DNA of 64,000 bases from UBA1535 sp964371035 (GTDB lineage Bacteria; Bacillota; Clostridia; Tissierellales; Sedimentibacteraceae): assembly GCA_964371035.1 (NCBI GenBank), contig CAYJLG010000007.1:1-64000 (forward strand), in the 5' to 3' direction. Below are positions 62,235 to 64,000 of the stretch, piece by piece; the stretch's first letter is position 1; each line of letters starts with the position of its first letter. Below the pieces are notes generated by a model. The model had not been told where the DNA came from and ran no database searches. It was given only the letters and a program-made list of their open reading frames with translations. Made by a program: the position numbers and the translations under genes.

Positions 62235-63326
62235 TTATACGTTAAATCTAAAGTGAACTACGTCACCATCTTGCATGATATAATCTTTGCCTTCTAGTCT
62301 TGTCAATCCTTTTTCTTTTGCAGCTGCTTGTGATTTATGTTCAAATAAGTCGCTATATGAAGTTACTTCTGCTCGTATAAATCCTCTTTCGATATCTGTG
62401 TGGATTTTGCCTGCTGCTTGAGGTGCTTTTGTGCCTCTTTTTACTGTCCAAGCTCTAGTTTCTTCTGGTCCTGTAGTCAAGAAGCTCATAAGTCCGAGCA
62501 ATGAGTAGCTCGCTCTTATAAGTTTGTCTAATCCTGATTCTGACAGGCCTAATTCTTGTAAAAATTCCATTTTTTCTTCTCTATCAAGTTCTGATATTTC
62601 TGCTTCTATTTGTCCGCATACTAATATAACTTCTGAACCTACTGTTTTTGCGTATTCTTCTACTTTTTGCACATAGCTACAGTCTCCAGGATTTGCGATG
62701 AATTCTTCTGAAACATTGGCTGCGTATAAAACTGGCTTAGAAGTGATTAGGTTGAAGGTTTTTACTAATTTTTGTTCGTTGTCATCAAAGGTTAATGAGC
62801 GAGCAGGCTTTTCTGCTTCTAGGACTTCCATTACTTTTTGTGCCAACGCTAATTCGCCTAATACTGTCTTGTCGCCTTTTGACATTTTTGTAAGTTTTTC
62901 TATCCTTTTAGATAGAACTTCCATGTCTGCAAGGATTAACTCTAATTCGATGATATCTATATCTCTAAGTGGATCTACAGTGCCTTCTACGTGTACGACG
63001 TTTTCGTCTTCGAAACATCTAACTACGTGCACTACTGATTCAACTTCTCTGATGTGTGATAAAAATTTGTTTCCTAGTCCTTCGCCTTTACTAGCTCCTT
63101 TTACAAGACCTGCAATATCAAAGAATTCAATCGCTGTAGGAATGATTTTTTTTGATTTGTTCATTTCTGCTAAAAAGTCAAGTCTTTCGTCTGGAACGCT
63201 AACTACGCCCACGTTTGGCTCAATAGTACAAAACGGATAATTTGCCGATTCTGCACCTGCCGAAGTTATTGCGTTAAATAATGTACTTTTACCTACGTTT
63301 GGTAAACCAACTATACCTAATTTCAT
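62235..63326 (-). CDS. ychF: YchF/OLA1-type GTPase/ATPase
   Basis: A 363-residue Obg-superfamily P-loop protein: GLPNVGKSTLFNAIT (G1), DIAGLVKGASKGEGLG (G3), with NVSEE in place of a canonical NKxD, and a C-terminal TGS domain ending GDVVHFRFNV. Ribosome-associated ATPase with a role in translation and stress. Promoter at 63405-63433. Confidence 0.97.
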   Translation of the reverse strand: MKLGIVGLPNVGKSTLFNAITSAGAESANYPFCTIEPNVGVVSVPDERLDFLAEMNKSKKIIPTAIEFFDIAGLVKGASKGEGLGNKFLSHIREVESVVHVVRCFEDENVVHVEGTVDPLRDIDIIELELILADMEVLSKRIEKLTKMSKGDKTVLGELALAQKVMEVLEAEKPARSLTFDDNEQKLVKTFNLITSKPVLYAANVSEEFIANPGDCSYVQKVEEYAKTVGSEVILVCGQIEAEISELDREEKMEFLQELGLSESGLDKLIRASYSLLGLMSFLTTGPEETRAWTVKRGTKAPQAAGKIHTDIERGFIRAEVTSYSDLFEHKSQAAAKEKGLTRLEGKDYIMQDGDVVHFRFNV

Positions 63327-63404
63327 TTAATAATTTTCCTTTCAATTTTGAGGTAATCTTTTATATGTATCGAATAATTTTCGATTATGTCTGTGAATTC
63401 TAAC

Positions 63405-63433
63405 ATTATATATCATTAGAAAAAAAATGACAA
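63405..63433 (-). promoter_or_regulatory. Promoter of ychF
   Basis: TTGTCA (63428-63433) and TATAAT (63405-63410) on the minus strand, 17 bp apart. Confidence 0.75.
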
Positions 63434-63455
63434 CAAAAATTTTTGTGTATTTAAA

Positions 63456-63484
63456 TTGACTTTTATTAATAAAGTGTGTAAAAT
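63456..63484 (+). promoter_or_regulatory. Promoter of the amidohydrolase gene
   Basis: TTGACT (63456-63461) and TAAAAT (63479-63484) on the plus strand, 17 bp apart; divergent from the ychF promoter. Confidence 0.75.
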
Positions 63485-63524
63485 TTAAATCAGTAACATA
63501 AATCAAATTTTGGAGGTAAGTGTT

Positions 63525-64000
63525 TTGATTATTATTAAAAATGCTGATTTAGTCAATATGGCTGATATTTGCCATGAGAAAAAGGATATTCTTATTGAAG
63601 GAACTATTATTAAAGAAATTGGAGAAATAGACGCTTCTAAATATCCTGACGCTGAAGTAATAGATGCAAAGGGTGCAATGGTTACGCCTGGTCTAGTTGA
63701 TGCACACTGTCATGTTGGACTTTTTGAAGATTTGGTAGGACCTGTAGGTAGTGACGGTAACGAGTTAATGAATCCTGTAGTGCCTGAATTGAGAGGTATT
63801 GACTCTGTTAAGCCACATGATCCATCGTTTAAAGCCGCTCTAAAAGCTGGTATCACTACTGTAGTTACAGGACCTGGCAGTGGCGAAGTTATAGCAGGAA
63901 CTTTTTGTGCTTTAAAAACTGTAGGAAAAACTATATATGAAATGACGATAAAAGAAGAAATGGCTATGAAAATGGCTTTAGGCGAAAATCCTAAAAGAGT
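63525..64000 (+). CDS. Amidohydrolase (imidazolonepropionase-related), 5' part
   Basis: The frame is open to the window end (158 codons seen). It starts at TTG 63525, with GGAGG 9 bases upstream; the next in-frame ATG is 11 codons in and lacks a site. Motifs of the metal-dependent amidohydrolase superfamily: N-terminal beta-sandwich (KNADLVNMAD, DILIEG), then VTPGLVDAHCHVGLFED (metal-binding HxH) and GITTVVTGPGSG. Cyclic-amide or dipeptide hydrolysis is likely; the substrate is not predictable from this part. Confidence 0.88.
   Translation, partial: MIIIKNADLVNMADICHEKKDILIEGTIIKEIGEIDASKYPDAEVIDAKGAMVTPGLVDAHCHVGLFEDLVGPVGSDGNELMNPVVPELRGIDSVKPHDPSFKAALKAGITTVVTGPGSGEVIAGTFCALKTVGKTIYEMTIKEEMAMKMALGENPKR

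Noticed and set aside
1..64000. CRISPR array, rRNA or tRNA genes, intact insertion sequences, prophage
   Set aside because: No regularly spaced direct repeats with unique spacers, no tRNA cloverleaf or rRNA sequence recognised, and no transposase or integrase gene seen.

Overview
The window looks like a low-GC, anaerobic, flagellated Firmicute of the class Clostridia, plausibly Peptostreptococcaceae-like. The signs are AT-rich codon use, strong AGGAGG-type ribosome sites, a T-box leader, a glmS ribozyme, an FMN riboswitch, butyryl-CoA dehydrogenase with EtfBA, and a long-form IleRS. The genus is an inference. A 100-N gap at 285-384 shows this is a draft assembly.

Layout. (1) 1-2341: 5' part of a secreted repeat-rich (InlB-type) surface protein read leftward, with a strong promoter preceded by a regular array of TTCACGAA repeats. 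(2) 2658-18513: leftward housekeeping genes: ileS with T-box, folD-ridA, free-methionine-sulfoxide reductase, glmS with ribozyme, bcd-etfB-etfA, an M20 peptidase with two membrane proteins, ispA, and ribU with FMN riboswitch. (3) 18841-19321: debris: a 3' gene remnant that keeps its terminator, and a decayed type I toxin whose antisense RNA promoter and terminator look intact. (4) 19364-50596: about 31 kb of leftward glycan genes: mannose/GDP-colitose-type sugars, a family-11 glycosyltransferase, dTDP-rhamnose, UDP-galactofuranose, glycerol-phosphate activation, transfer and turnover, LicD, two radical SAM proteins, two GT4, one GT2 and three RgpF-like proteins. (5) 50844-58284: three ~700-residue GT2-plus-helical-repeat proteins on the plus strand surrounding the leftward flagellin gene. 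(6) 58340-64000: M32 carboxypeptidase, ispF-ispD-trpS-ychF (leftward) and the start of an amidohydrolase.

How it fits together. The glycan block has no flippase, polymerase, ABC exporter or initiating phosphoglycosyltransferase, and I see no membrane segments in its products. Its leading gene has a sigma-D-type promoter (TAAA-N15-GACGATAT) almost identical to the one upstream of flagellin (TAAA-N15-TACGATAT). With the GT2 proteins packed around flagellin, the best reading is a cytoplasmic flagellin-glycosylation island, not a capsule locus. Eleven of its proteins carry the same Rossmann-like module (FGxGxxG ... FIDNN ... G) at the N-terminus, at the C-terminus or internally, fused to quite different catalytic domains. 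This is the most unusual feature of the window. The flagellin leader also contains two small hairpins with GGA in the loop, one holding the Shine-Dalgarno, as expected for CsrA control.
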